A stretch of DNA of 49,121 nt from Alcanivorax sp. (GTDB lineage Bacteria; Pseudomonadota; Gammaproteobacteria; Pseudomonadales; Alcanivoracaceae), in the NCBI RefSeq assembly GCF_002733835.1, contig NZ_NVWY01000037.1, positions 1 to 49,121 of the forward strand, written 5' to 3'. The notes beneath the pieces were generated by a model, which ran no database searches, had not been told where the DNA came from, and saw only the letters and a program-made list of their open reading frames with translations. Positions 39,075 through 48,294 of this stretch are shown in pieces; the first letter of the stretch is position 1, and every line of letters begins with the position of its first letter. Position numbers and translations under genes: made by a program.

Positions 39075-40610
39075 ATGAATGTAGATAAGAATAAATTCGT
39101 AGAAATGCCGGCGGTTCGTCTGCTGGCGCCGTTGGCCCTGGCCGTATCACTGGCCGCCTGTGGCGGCGGTGGCAGCAGCAGTGGTGGTGGCGCTACCGGT
39201 GGTGGCGAGAACCCGGTGGGGTATCAGTTCCCGCAGGATATGCCAGCCGATGTACCGCAGCAGGAAATCGCCTGCGGTGGTGAAGACGCCATCGAGCTGG
39301 ATGCCAATAACATTACCGACAGCGCCAAGATTGCTTTCCTGGATGCCCAGGACGGTGACGTCATCGTCTTCCCGGAAGGGCGCTTTGACCTGAACGATAC
39401 GCTGACGCTGGATGGCGAACTGGGCGGGGCACGCATTGCTGATATCACGATTTGTGGCCAGGGCATGGACAAGACCATTCTGGACTTCAGCAATTCTGTG
39501 GGTGATGACGGCCTGTTTATTACCAACATCAATGATGTGGAAGTCTACGGCCTGGCCGTGGTGGAAGCGGCCAACAATGCCATCAAGTTCCAGCATGCTG
39601 ATGGTGTGCGTATCAATTATACCGCGACGGTATGGCAGGGGGAGCCGGACAAGGGCAACGGTGCTTACGGGCTGTATCCGGTAGAAAGCAGCAATGTGCT
39701 GGTGGAAAACAGCTACGTGCGCGGCTCTGCGGACGCCGGTGTCTATGTGGGCCAGTCACAGAACATTGTTGTGCGCAACAACGTGGCCGAATACAACGTG
39801 GCGGGGATCGAAATCGAGAACTCCACCGGTGCGGACATGTACAACAATATCGCCCGTTTCAATACCGGTGGTTTGCTGGTATTTGATCTGCCCATCGGTA
39901 ATGGCACCTATGGTTCTGGCGTGCGGGTCTTCGGTAACACCGTGACCGAAAACAACACCAAGAACTTTGCCAATAGCAGCAGCAACCCGGGTGGTGTTCA
40001 TATCGTACCGCCGGGCACCGGTGTGATCGTTCTGTCCACTGACGATGTGGAGATTTTCGATAATGAAATCGCCGATCACGACACCCTGGCGGTGGCGGTG
40101 ACCAGCTTCTTTATCGCCGATGAAAATGCGGCAGGTCCCGATTATCAGACCATCATCGAAGACGGTTGGCTGCCGATTGTGCGCAATATCCATGTGCACG
40201 ATAACGCCATCACCAATGCCGGTGCAGCGCCAAATGGGGCGTTGATTCAGGAGATGATTCAGTTGTTTACCCTGACCCCTGAACTGCAGTGGCCTGGCAT
40301 TCTGTATGACGGTGCCGGCGAGCAGTTGGCGAATACCGGTGCTCTGATGCCATTGGGCGTTGGTCCCTATGAAGATGCCCAAAAGGTGTGTTTCCAGAAT
40401 AACGGCGATACCTTGATCGGTTACCCCTACGACCCGGCTACCGCTGCCACCATGGCCGGACCGACGCTGAGCCCGGCAGTGGGCATGGATCTGCTGGATT
40501 GCAGCCAGCCCGCGCTGCCGGCGGCCACCTTGACCTTCAAGGGTGAGCAGTTTGGTTGTGGCGTGGATGACACCACCAGCGAGCACTGCAAGCCGGCCCC
40601 TGTTCTCTAA
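39075..40610 (+). CDS. Parallel beta-helix repeat lipoprotein (TIGR03805-like)
   Basis: A 511-residue lipoprotein with lipobox LAAC (Cys29), followed by Gly/Ser-rich linker GGGGSSSGG. From about 70 to 400 it shows right-handed beta-helix rungs (INDVEVYGLAV, GVRINYTATVW, VLVENSYVRGSADAGVYV, NIVVRNNVAEYNVAGIEIENSTG). It carries three Cys in the C-terminal part (AQKVCFQN, LLDCSQ, FGCGVDD). Such proteins lie next to SO2930-type cytochromes in Shewanella and other genera, which matches the two genes that follow. Substrate is unknown. GGAGAGAG precedes ATG 39075. Confidence 0.82.
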   Translation: MNVDKNKFVEMPAVRLLAPLALAVSLAACGGGGSSSGGGATGGGENPVGYQFPQDMPADVPQQEIACGGEDAIELDANNITDSAKIAFLDAQDGDVIVFPEGRFDLNDTLTLDGELGGARIADITICGQGMDKTILDFSNSVGDDGLFITNINDVEVYGLAVVEAANNAIKFQHADGVRINYTATVWQGEPDKGNGAYGLYPVESSNVLVENSYVRGSADAGVYVGQSQNIVVRNNVAEYNVAGIEIENSTGADMYNNIARFNTGGLLVFDLPIGNGTYGSGVRVFGNTVTENNTKNFANSSSNPGGVHIVPPGTGVIVLSTDDVEIFDNEIADHDTLAVAVTSFFIADENAAGPDYQTIIEDGWLPIVRNIHVHDNAITNAGAAPNGALIQEMIQLFTLTPELQWPGILYDGAGEQLANTGALMPLGVGPYEDAQKVCFQNNGDTLIGYPYDPATAATMAGPTLSPAVGMDLLDCSQPALPAATLTFKGEQFGCGVDDTTSEHCKPAPVL

Positions 40611-40680
40611 CCTTTGTTTATCTTTTCTACCTGTCTGATTTCGGGGCGGCTTGTCGCCGCCCCGAAACAGGAGTTATGAC

Positions 40681-41889
40681 ATGAAAACCTTGATGCAGAT
40701 TTCTCTGCTTTCTACCGCCGCGGTGCTGGTTGCCTGTGGCGGCGGTGGCGGTAGTAGCGGCGGTGGAGGTGCTGGTAATGGTGGTGGCGATCCGGTCGCC
40801 AGGAACTGCCAGATCAGTGACAGCGCTGAAGTAAACTGGGAGGCACTGGAAAACGACAACCTGGAAAAGCTGTCGGATTACAACCTTTTTGCCAGCAGCT
40901 GTGATCCCACCCAGGATGCCCATGGTGGCATCCCTTATGATTTGAATACGCCTTTGTTCTCCGATTACACCAGCAAATACCGGTTTGTATTTGTGCCGGA
41001 TGGACAGAGTGCGACCTATAAGGAAAACGACGTTTTTGACTTCCCGGTGGGCACCGTCATTACCAAGACCTTTGCCCTGCCGGCGGATACCGCTTACCGG
41101 GGTTATGATCCGGAGACAAAGACAGAAACCCTTCTGGAAACCCGCTTGCTGATTCATCGTGCTGGCGGCTGGACCGCGCTGCCTTATGTGTGGAACGCAG
41201 ACGGCACCGAGGCGACCTACCGGGTTCAGGGGGCACAGTTGCCCGCGACACTGGTGCACAACGGAGCCCAGGAATCCTTCACCTATTCCGTGCCCGACAA
41301 GGCGCAGTGCAAGCAGTGCCACAGCCATGATACCGGCGACACCAATGTGTTTATTCCCATCGGCCCCAAGGCTCGCCATCTCAATGGCGACATGGACTAT
41401 GGCAGTGGCCCGGAAAACCAGCTGAGTCACTGGAGCGACGCGGGTATTCTCAGCGGCCTGCCGGCTCTGGATCAGGTAGACAAGGTGCCGAGCTACCACG
41501 ATGCTGATGCGGGCTTGATCAGTGGTTATAGCGATGAACAACTGATGGCGGCGGCAAAAGGCTACCTGGACGTGAATTGTTCACACTGCCACGGCGTTGG
41601 TGGGACGGCGGCCTACACCGGTTTGCAGCTGGAGTTCTGGCGCGACTATGACACTGAGAAAGAGAAGCACGGTGTCTGCAAAGGCCCCATCGCCTACGAC
41701 CAGGGTGAAATGACCTACGACGTGGTGCCGGGTAACGCAGACGAATCGATCCTGCATTTCCGCATGGATACCACCAACCCGCAGGACAGCATGCCGCGCC
41801 TTGGCCGTGCGCTGATCCATGAGGAAGGTGTTGCCCTGGTGAAGGCCTGGATCAACAGCCTGCCTGACGCGTCCTGTTCCTCCAAGTGA
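40681..41889 (+). CDS. Diheme c-type cytochrome lipoprotein (SO2930/HNE_0200-like), copy 1
   Basis: A 402-residue exported lipoprotein: lipobox VAC at Cys19 and a Gly/Ser linker. Two heme c motifs, CKQCH (near 210) and CSHCH (near 300), lie 90 residues apart. Conserved blocks include LFSDYTSKYRFVFVPDG, FPVGTVITKTFALP and ETRLLIHRAGGW. The C-terminal PGNADESILHFRM and a distant Met may serve as heme ligand. It lies 70 nt after the beta-helix gene and is the first of two paralogues. The role is unknown, perhaps periplasmic electron transfer linked to the beta-helix partner. Confidence 0.85.
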   Translation: MKTLMQISLLSTAAVLVACGGGGGSSGGGGAGNGGGDPVARNCQISDSAEVNWEALENDNLEKLSDYNLFASSCDPTQDAHGGIPYDLNTPLFSDYTSKYRFVFVPDGQSATYKENDVFDFPVGTVITKTFALPADTAYRGYDPETKTETLLETRLLIHRAGGWTALPYVWNADGTEATYRVQGAQLPATLVHNGAQESFTYSVPDKAQCKQCHSHDTGDTNVFIPIGPKARHLNGDMDYGSGPENQLSHWSDAGILSGLPALDQVDKVPSYHDADAGLISGYSDEQLMAAAKGYLDVNCSHCHGVGGTAAYTGLQLEFWRDYDTEKEKHGVCKGPIAYDQGEMTYDVVPGNADESILHFRMDTTNPQDSMPRLGRALIHEEGVALVKAWINSLPDASCSSK

Positions 41890-41899
41890 AGGTGACGCA

Positions 41900-43072
41900 G
41901 TGATAACAAGAACCGCTCTATATAGCGTCTTGCTATTGCTGCTGACGGCTTGTGGTGGCAGTGGTGGCGGTAGTGATACGGCCGCCACCACACCGGAACC
42001 CGAGCCGGATACCACCGACCCGCGCTGTCTTGCCGACAGCGACGGGCCGAACTGGCAGGCGCTGGCGGAAGTGAACTGCTCGCGTCTGTCCCAGTATCAA
42101 CTGTTTTCTGATGGCCGTGATCCTCGTGTGGGCCCCACTGCGCCGGGGCTGCCATTTGCCCCGGCCAGTGGCCTTTTTAGTGATCACGCCACCAAGTATC
42201 GGTTTATTTTTCTGCCCGAGGGGAGCACGGCACAATACCGTGACACTTTTGGGCTGGTATTCCCGGTGGGCACCGTGATGGTGAAAACCTTCGCCTTGCC
42301 CGTCAGCGCTGCCGGGGGCGATGACCGCCTGATGGAAACCCGCCTGTTGATCCACCGGGCCTCCGGCTGGGTGGGGTTGCCGTATCAGTGGCAAGCGGAT
42401 GGCCAGGATGCCACGCTGGCACGGACCGGCAAGGTAATCGACACCTATGTCATGGTCGACGGTGTGCAGCAGGATTTCCGCTACCAGATCCCCGATGTAC
42501 TGACTTGCCGCAAGTGTCACCAGGGCCGCACTGACAATGAAGTGATGACCCCGCTGGGCACAACGGCTCGTCAGCTGAATCATGATTTTCTCTATGCCGG
42601 TGGAGCCAAAAACCAGCTGGTTTACTGGCAGGAAAACGGCATGCTGGCTGATGCGCCTGCCCCGGCAAGTTGGCCCCGCGCCGTGGATTGGCAAGACACC
42701 GACGAACCGCTGGCCCTGCGTGTGCGCTCCTACCTGGATACCAACTGCAGCCACTGTCACAGCGATGTGGGCAGCGGCGCGCTGTCGGGCCTGCGGCTGG
42801 AAATGTGGCGAGATCCTACCGATTACCTCTATGGCATCTGCAACCGGGCGCAGGGGTATTACGGGGGGCCGTTGGGCCTCACCTACGATATCGTGCCCGG
42901 CAACGCGGCTGACTCGGTGTTGCCGTTCCGGCTGGGTGCCCAGCGCCATACCGATAATGCCAAGGATATGATGCCGCCGCTGGGCCGCAGCCTGGCAGAC
43001 CACGATGCGGTCGCACTGGTGCGCCAGTGGATTGATGCGATGCCCGCGAAAGCGTGCGCCACACTGGATTAA
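41900..43072 (+). CDS. Diheme c-type cytochrome lipoprotein, copy 2
   Basis: A 390-residue paralogue of the preceding protein. It starts at GTG 41900, 10 nt after the previous stop, with lipobox TAC (Cys18) and a short Gly/Ser and Pro/Glu linker. Heme motifs are CRKCH (near 203) and CSHCH (near 283). Shared blocks are SDHATKYRFIFLPEG, FPVGTVMVKTFALP, METRLLIHRASGW and VPGNAADSVLPFR. The arrangement suggests tandem duplication followed by divergence, perhaps forming a heterodimer with copy 1. It is the last gene of the unit; the gap to gdhB holds nothing coding. Confidence 0.85.
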   Translation: MITRTALYSVLLLLLTACGGSGGGSDTAATTPEPEPDTTDPRCLADSDGPNWQALAEVNCSRLSQYQLFSDGRDPRVGPTAPGLPFAPASGLFSDHATKYRFIFLPEGSTAQYRDTFGLVFPVGTVMVKTFALPVSAAGGDDRLMETRLLIHRASGWVGLPYQWQADGQDATLARTGKVIDTYVMVDGVQQDFRYQIPDVLTCRKCHQGRTDNEVMTPLGTTARQLNHDFLYAGGAKNQLVYWQENGMLADAPAPASWPRAVDWQDTDEPLALRVRSYLDTNCSHCHSDVGSGALSGLRLEMWRDPTDYLYGICNRAQGYYGGPLGLTYDIVPGNAADSVLPFRLGAQRHTDNAKDMMPPLGRSLADHDAVALVRQWIDAMPAKACATLD

Positions 43073-43278
43073 ATTCCCGCCTGCTTGCGTATTTCTGCGC
43101 TGGCTCCTCTTGTTTACCCCGCAACTCGCGATAACGTTTTTCGTGCTGTCATCCTGCTGTCCTGATGGAATGCTTTGCTTACCTGAAACGGCAGGCTGGC
43201 ATTGGTCGCGGCCACCGGTATACAGTGAGCGAAAGGGCCTGCGGGGCGTGCCCGGCCGGCCTGGTGAAAGCTTGGAGA

Positions 43279-43322
43279 ACGTGACCGCTCACGTGATCCG
43301 GTTTTGCGTAGTAACTGTGCAG
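43279..43322. promoter_or_regulatory. Palindromes upstream of gdhB
   Basis: ACGTGA (43279-43284) and TCACGT (43289-43294) pair around CCGC. ACTG (43313-43316) and CAGT (43319-43322) pair around TG. They lie 67 to 39 nt before the start and could be regulator sites for this large dehydrogenase gene. The rest of 43073-43360 shows no gene. Confidence 0.4.
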
Positions 43323-43360
43323 TGTAACTTTGCAGAGTCACAAGGACGCCGGAGGTTTCG

Positions 43361-46300
43361 ATGCAGGATGACATCGCTCAACGCCAGGCGCTGTTGCAGG
43401 CCCAGCTGGAAGGGCAGGTCACTGCCCATATCGGTGCTGATCACCAGTCTCTGTTTCGCAGTTTTCTCGCTGCCTATTATGAAATGAGCAGTCTGGCTGC
43501 GTTGACGGCCCGGCCGCCGGAGCAACTCTTCCATATTGCCCAGCAGCATTGGCTGATGGCGCACCAGCGCCACCCCGGCGAAACCCTGATTCACCTGAAG
43601 CCTCCCTGTCGCCCCGGCGGCCTTGCCGCGTTGCGCACCGTTACCGATGACGTCCCCTTTCTGGTGGATTCGGTTGCCATGGCCGTGCGCGATGCCGGCA
43701 CCGCCATCGACTGGACCGTGCACCCGGTCATTCAGGTGCGACGCGATGCCCATGGGCATCTGACCCAGGTCACGGGGGTGGGTGATGGCGAGCAGCCGGC
43801 GGAGTCCATGATCTACGTGGAATTCGAACCGCTGGCAGACGACGAGGATTATGCCCGCCTGCAGGACATTCTCGAGCGCGTGTTGGGTGATTTGCGCGTG
43901 GTGGTGGACGACTTCGAGCCCATGCTCGACAACCTGGAAGCGACCCGCAGCAACCTGTCGGCCAGTTACCCGGAGCGGGATCAGCAGGAGTTACAGGAAG
44001 CCACTGGCTTTATCGAATGGTTGTCCGAAGATCACTTTACCTTTCTGGGATATGCCCGCTCCGAAGCGAAAACGTTGGACGGTGGCATGCAGCTGCATCT
44101 GGTGGACGAGGCCGGCCTTGGTCTGGCGCGCCCCGGCAGCCCTTACGCCAACGCGGATGAATTTATTGCGCCCCATGAGGAAATGGCCAAATACATCCGC
44201 CATGGTCGTCTGGTGGTCGTGACCAAAGCCAATGTGCGTTCACCCATTCATCATCCGCACTACATGGACGTGGTGTCCGTGAAACGCTTGGCGGCTGATG
44301 GTTCGGTGGAAGGCACCGACCGCTATATCGGGCTGTTTTCCCTGGATGCCTACATCAATCGTCCCCGGGACATTCCTCTGATTCGCCGCAAGGTGAATTA
44401 CGTGCTGGATCGCTCCCGGTTGCCGGAACGCTCGCATTCCGGCAAGCATCTGCGCGATATCATTTACCAGCTTCCCCGCGATGAGCTGTTCCAGTGTAGT
44501 GAGGAAGAACTGTACGACATCTGCATGGGTATTCGCGCCCTGCGTGATCGTCATCATCTGCGGGTATTCATGCGCCGGGACCGCTATGGGCGTTTTTATT
44601 CGTGCATGATTTACCTGAGCCGCGAACGCTACTCCCGGGAATTGCGCGACAAGGTCACCGCCGAGCTGATGACGCTGTGCAACGGTCGCTCCGTGGAACG
44701 CACCGTGGATTTCCTCCGCGAAGGGCTGGCCCGGATTCACTGCATTGTACGTATTCCCCAGGGCACACAGCTGGCCATGACCGACAGCCAGGTGGAGCAA
44801 CGGCTGATTGAAATTACCCGCTCCTGGTCAGACCAGTTACGGGAAGTGTTGCGCGAAAGTGGCTACCAGGATGAGCAGGGCGACAAGGTGGGCAGCCGGG
44901 CCGATGACGGGGCTGCCCTGGCCCTGCGTTACGGTGACGCCTTCCCCCTGGGTTACCGGGAAGCACACAGCGCCGTGGAAGCTGCTGCGGACCTGCAATA
45001 CCTGACGCAGCTGTCCGTGGAGCAACCGGTGTTGCCCAGCCTGGCGGTCACCGATGCGGATGGCGCTGCCTGCCCGACCAGCCTGCGGCTTTATAGCCTG
45101 AATAATCCCATCGGCTTGTCCGATGTGCTGCCGGCACTGGAAAATTTCGGCCTGCGGGTGGTGCGCCAGAACCCCACCCGGGTGACGCCCCGTGATGGCG
45201 AACCCCGCTGGATTCAGGTCTTCGACGTGCAGGTCCACGGGGAGTGTTCCTTGGGGCCGGCCCAGCAGAAGCGCTACTTCGAAGATGCTTTCCTGCAATG
45301 CTGGAATGGCCATACGGAAAATGACGGCCTGAATCGACTGGTGTTGCTGGCGGGCCTGAATGCCCGTCAGGTGGTGTGCCTGCGTACCCTGACCAAATAC
45401 CTGATCCAAACCGGGTTGCCGTATTCGCAAAACTATATGGAAGAGTTGCTGGCGGAACATGCGCGCATTGCCCGCTTGCTGGTGCAGCTTTTCGAAACCC
45501 GCTTTGACCCGCAGCTGACTGACAGCCGTCGTGATAATGAAGGGCTGAAACTGGCACAGAACCTGGATCATGAACTCGATGGCGTAGCGTCCCTGGATGC
45601 GGACCGTGTGCTGCGGGCGTTCCTGAGTGTGGTGCGCGCGGGGCTGCGTACCAATTTCTATCAGCAGGACGCGGGCGGTCACGACAAAGCTTATGTCAGC
45701 CTGAAGCTCGATCCGAAGAAGGTGTCGGAGTTGCCGCCGCCATTACCCATGTACGAAACCTTTGTGTATTCGCCCACCATGGAAGGTATCCACCTGCGCG
45801 GTGGGCCGGTGGCCCGTGGCGGCCTGCGTTGGTCCGACCGGCGTGAGGATTTCCGCACTGAGGTGCTGGGCCTGGTCAAGGCGCAAATGGTCAAGAACGC
45901 CATCATTGTTCCGGTGGGGGCCAAGGGCGGTTTTGTGGTGAAAGGCGGTACGCCGGGGGATCGCGAGGCGTGGCAACAGCAAGGTATTGCCTGCTACAAG
46001 GAGTTCATCCGTGGCCTGCTGGACATCACCGACAATCGCGAAGGCGACGCGATTGTGGCGCCGGAACAGGTGGTGTGCCACGACGGTGACGACCCTTACC
46101 TGGTCGTGGCTGCCGATAAAGGCACCGCCACCTTCTCGGATATTGCCAATGGCCTGGCCGATGAATACGGCTTCTGGCTGGGCGATGCGTTTGCCTCTGG
46201 CGGCAGTGCCGGTTACGACCACAAACAAATGGGGATTACGGCACGGGGCGCGTGGGAAAGCGTCAAGCGTCACTTCCGTGAACAGGACAAGGATATCCAG

Positions 46301-48202
46301 ACGCAGCCGTTTACCGTGGTGGGGATCGGCGACATGGGCGGCGATGTGTTTGGCAACGGCATGCTGTTGTCGGACCAGATTCAATTAGTCGCGGCCTTCA
46401 ATCACCTGCACATCTTTATCGACCCAAGCCCGGACCCGGCGGCCACCTTTGCCGAGCGCCAGCGCCTGTTCACGACCCGGGGCGCCACCTGGGATGATTT
46501 CGACCGCCAGGCCATGTCCGAGGGCGGCGGTGTCTGGTCGCGCAGCGCCAAGAGCATCGAGCTCAGTGAGCGGGCCTGTGAGGCTCTGGGCATCAGTGAA
46601 CGGACGCTGACCCCGGCAGAATTGATCATGGCGATTCTCAAGGCGCCGGTGGAACTGCTCTGGAACGGCGGTATCGGCACCTATGTGAAAGGCAGTAACG
46701 AGAGTCATAGCCAGGTGGGGGACCGGGCCAACGATGCCATTCGTGTGAACGGCAAGGAACTACGCTGCCAGGTAGTGGGTGAGGGCGGTAACCTGGGGCT
46801 CACGCAACTGGGGCGCATTGAATTTGCGCTCAATGGCGGGCGGATCAATACCGACGCCATTGATAACTCCGGCGGTGTGCACAGCTCTGACCGGGAAGTG
46901 AATATCAAGATTCCGCTTAACCAGCGTTTGCGTGACGGGCGGCTGGATCGCGAGACCCGCGACCCCTTGCTGGTGCGCATGACCGACGATGTGGCTGATG
47001 CGGTACTGCGCGATAATTACGTGCAGAGCCTGGCGCTAAGCCTGCTGGAATATAACGCCGCATCGCGGCTGGATGAGCACGCCAACCACCTGCGTACGCT
47101 GGAGCGCCAGGCCATGCTGGTGCGCACGGTGGAATACCTGCCGGATGATGAATCCCTCAGCGAACGTCGCACCCGCGGCAAAGGGCTGACCCGGCCGGAA
47201 CTGTCGGTGTTGTTGTCCTATACCAAGAATGCGCTGTTCGATGCCTTGCTGGCGTCGGACGTTCCCGATGATGCGTTCTTTGATCAGGACGTGCTGCATT
47301 ACTTTCCGCAGGAACTGGTGGAGTCCTTCGGTGAGGATCTGCTCAACCATGGCCTGCGCCGGGAGTTGATCGCCACGGTGCTGGCCAACGCGGTGGTCAA
47401 CCGGATGGGGTTTGCCTTTGTTCACCGCTATGCGGATGAACATGGCTTGTCGTTACACCGTTTGGTGAAGGCCTATGCCATGGCCCATGCGGTGTTCGAT
47501 GGCGACCTGTATTGGGCGCCGGTGGATGGCCTGGACGGGCGCGTGGACAGCCAGGTGCAGCTACGGCTTTATGGCCGCGTCATCGGCTTGATGAAGCACG
47601 TGACCACCTGGTTGATTCATTACAAGTGGGGGCGGCGTCCGGTGGCAGAAGCGGTGGCTCGCTACCGCAAGGCCATCGCCGAACTGGAGAGCATGTTGCC
47701 GGAGGCACTGCCGGGCAGTTATCGGCAGGAATGGGATCAAGCCGTGGAGGGCATGAAAGACGATGGCGTGCCCGAGAAAGAAGCCAAACTGTTGGCCAAC
47801 ACCATGGTGCTGGGGTCTGCCCCGGATATTGTCGAGCTTGCCTCGCAGGCGCAGGTACCGCTGAAACTGGCGGCGGAAGTGTACTTTCTGGTGGGCGACA
47901 AGTTGCAGATTCTGTGGCTGCTGTCGTCGATTCTGGATCTGTCTGTGCAGGATCGCTGGCAAGCACTGGCCCGTGCCAACCTGCGTGAGGATTCCTACCG
48001 CCTGCACCGCCAAGTGGCCGCCAAGGTGCTGGAGTATGAGGGTGACAACGCCGCCGCACGCTTTGCCGCCTGGGAAGAAAAATCCCGTCGCAAGGTCGCC
48101 TTCGGCATTCACCGTTTGCAAACCTTGCAGGCAGATGGCCCCCACGACTTCATGACGCTGGCGGTGGGGGTACGGGAGTTGCGTAAACTGCGAAGCTTGT
48201 AA
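43361..48202 (+). CDS. gdhB: NAD-dependent glutamate dehydrogenase, large (180-kDa) type
   Basis: A 1613-residue enzyme of the L-GDH180 class, matching Pseudomonas GdhB in length (about 1620). It oxidises L-glutamate to 2-oxoglutarate and ammonium with NAD, feeding carbon to the TCA cycle. The N-terminal half contains ACT-like segments; the first has DVPFLVDSVAMAVRDAG. The catalytic domain (about 750-1250) includes RGGLRWSDR, GLVKAQMVKNAIIVPVGAKGGFVVK (catalytic Lys) and the NAD-binding GIGDMGGDVFGNGML. GGAGG lies 5 nt before ATG. In other bacteria it is allosterically controlled by amino acids. Confidence 0.97.
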   Translation: MQDDIAQRQALLQAQLEGQVTAHIGADHQSLFRSFLAAYYEMSSLAALTARPPEQLFHIAQQHWLMAHQRHPGETLIHLKPPCRPGGLAALRTVTDDVPFLVDSVAMAVRDAGTAIDWTVHPVIQVRRDAHGHLTQVTGVGDGEQPAESMIYVEFEPLADDEDYARLQDILERVLGDLRVVVDDFEPMLDNLEATRSNLSASYPERDQQELQEATGFIEWLSEDHFTFLGYARSEAKTLDGGMQLHLVDEAGLGLARPGSPYANADEFIAPHEEMAKYIRHGRLVVVTKANVRSPIHHPHYMDVVSVKRLAADGSVEGTDRYIGLFSLDAYINRPRDIPLIRRKVNYVLDRSRLPERSHSGKHLRDIIYQLPRDELFQCSEEELYDICMGIRALRDRHHLRVFMRRDRYGRFYSCMIYLSRERYSRELRDKVTAELMTLCNGRSVERTVDFLREGLARIHCIVRIPQGTQLAMTDSQVEQRLIEITRSWSDQLREVLRESGYQDEQGDKVGSRADDGAALALRYGDAFPLGYREAHSAVEAAADLQYLTQLSVEQPVLPSLAVTDADGAACPTSLRLYSLNNPIGLSDVLPALENFGLRVVRQNPTRVTPRDGEPRWIQVFDVQVHGECSLGPAQQKRYFEDAFLQCWNGHTENDGLNRLVLLAGLNARQVVCLRTLTKYLIQTGLPYSQNYMEELLAEHARIARLLVQLFETRFDPQLTDSRRDNEGLKLAQNLDHELDGVASLDADRVLRAFLSVVRAGLRTNFYQQDAGGHDKAYVSLKLDPKKVSELPPPLPMYETFVYSPTMEGIHLRGGPVARGGLRWSDRREDFRTEVLGLVKAQMVKNAIIVPVGAKGGFVVKGGTPGDREAWQQQGIACYKEFIRGLLDITDNREGDAIVAPEQVVCHDGDDPYLVVAADKGTATFSDIANGLADEYGFWLGDAFASGGSAGYDHKQMGITARGAWESVKRHFREQDKDIQTQPFTVVGIGDMGGDVFGNGMLLSDQIQLVAAFNHLHIFIDPSPDPAATFAERQRLFTTRGATWDDFDRQAMSEGGGVWSRSAKSIELSERACEALGISERTLTPAELIMAILKAPVELLWNGGIGTYVKGSNESHSQVGDRANDAIRVNGKELRCQVVGEGGNLGLTQLGRIEFALNGGRINTDAIDNSGGVHSSDREVNIKIPLNQRLRDGRLDRETRDPLLVRMTDDVADAVLRDNYVQSLALSLLEYNAASRLDEHANHLRTLERQAMLVRTVEYLPDDESLSERRTRGKGLTRPELSVLLSYTKNALFDALLASDVPDDAFFDQDVLHYFPQELVESFGEDLLNHGLRRELIATVLANAVVNRMGFAFVHRYADEHGLSLHRLVKAYAMAHAVFDGDLYWAPVDGLDGRVDSQVQLRLYGRVIGLMKHVTTWLIHYKWGRRPVAEAVARYRKAIAELESMLPEALPGSYRQEWDQAVEGMKDDGVPEKEAKLLANTMVLGSAPDIVELASQAQVPLKLAAEVYFLVGDKLQILWLLSSILDLSVQDRWQALARANLREDSYRLHRQVAAKVLEYEGDNAAARFAAWEEKSRRKVAFGIHRLQTLQADGPHDFMTLAVGVRELRKLRSL

Positions 48203-48249
48203 GTCGCAGAAGTCGGTACCACACGGAATGCACTTGAGTTGGCTGGCCT

Positions 48250-48283
48250 CTGCATATACTGTACAAAAAGACAGTATATGCAG
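48250..48283. promoter_or_regulatory. LexA-type (SOS) box upstream of the radical SAM gene
   Basis: The arms 48250-48262 and 48271-48283 are perfect 13-nt inverted repeats. The centre is CTGT-ACAAAAAG-ACAG, that is CTG-N10-CAG, the gammaproteobacterial LexA pattern, extended by TA on both sides. It ends 11 nt before the ATG, over the start region, where LexA would repress. Confidence 0.8.
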
Positions 48284-48294
48284 AGGTGAAGTTT

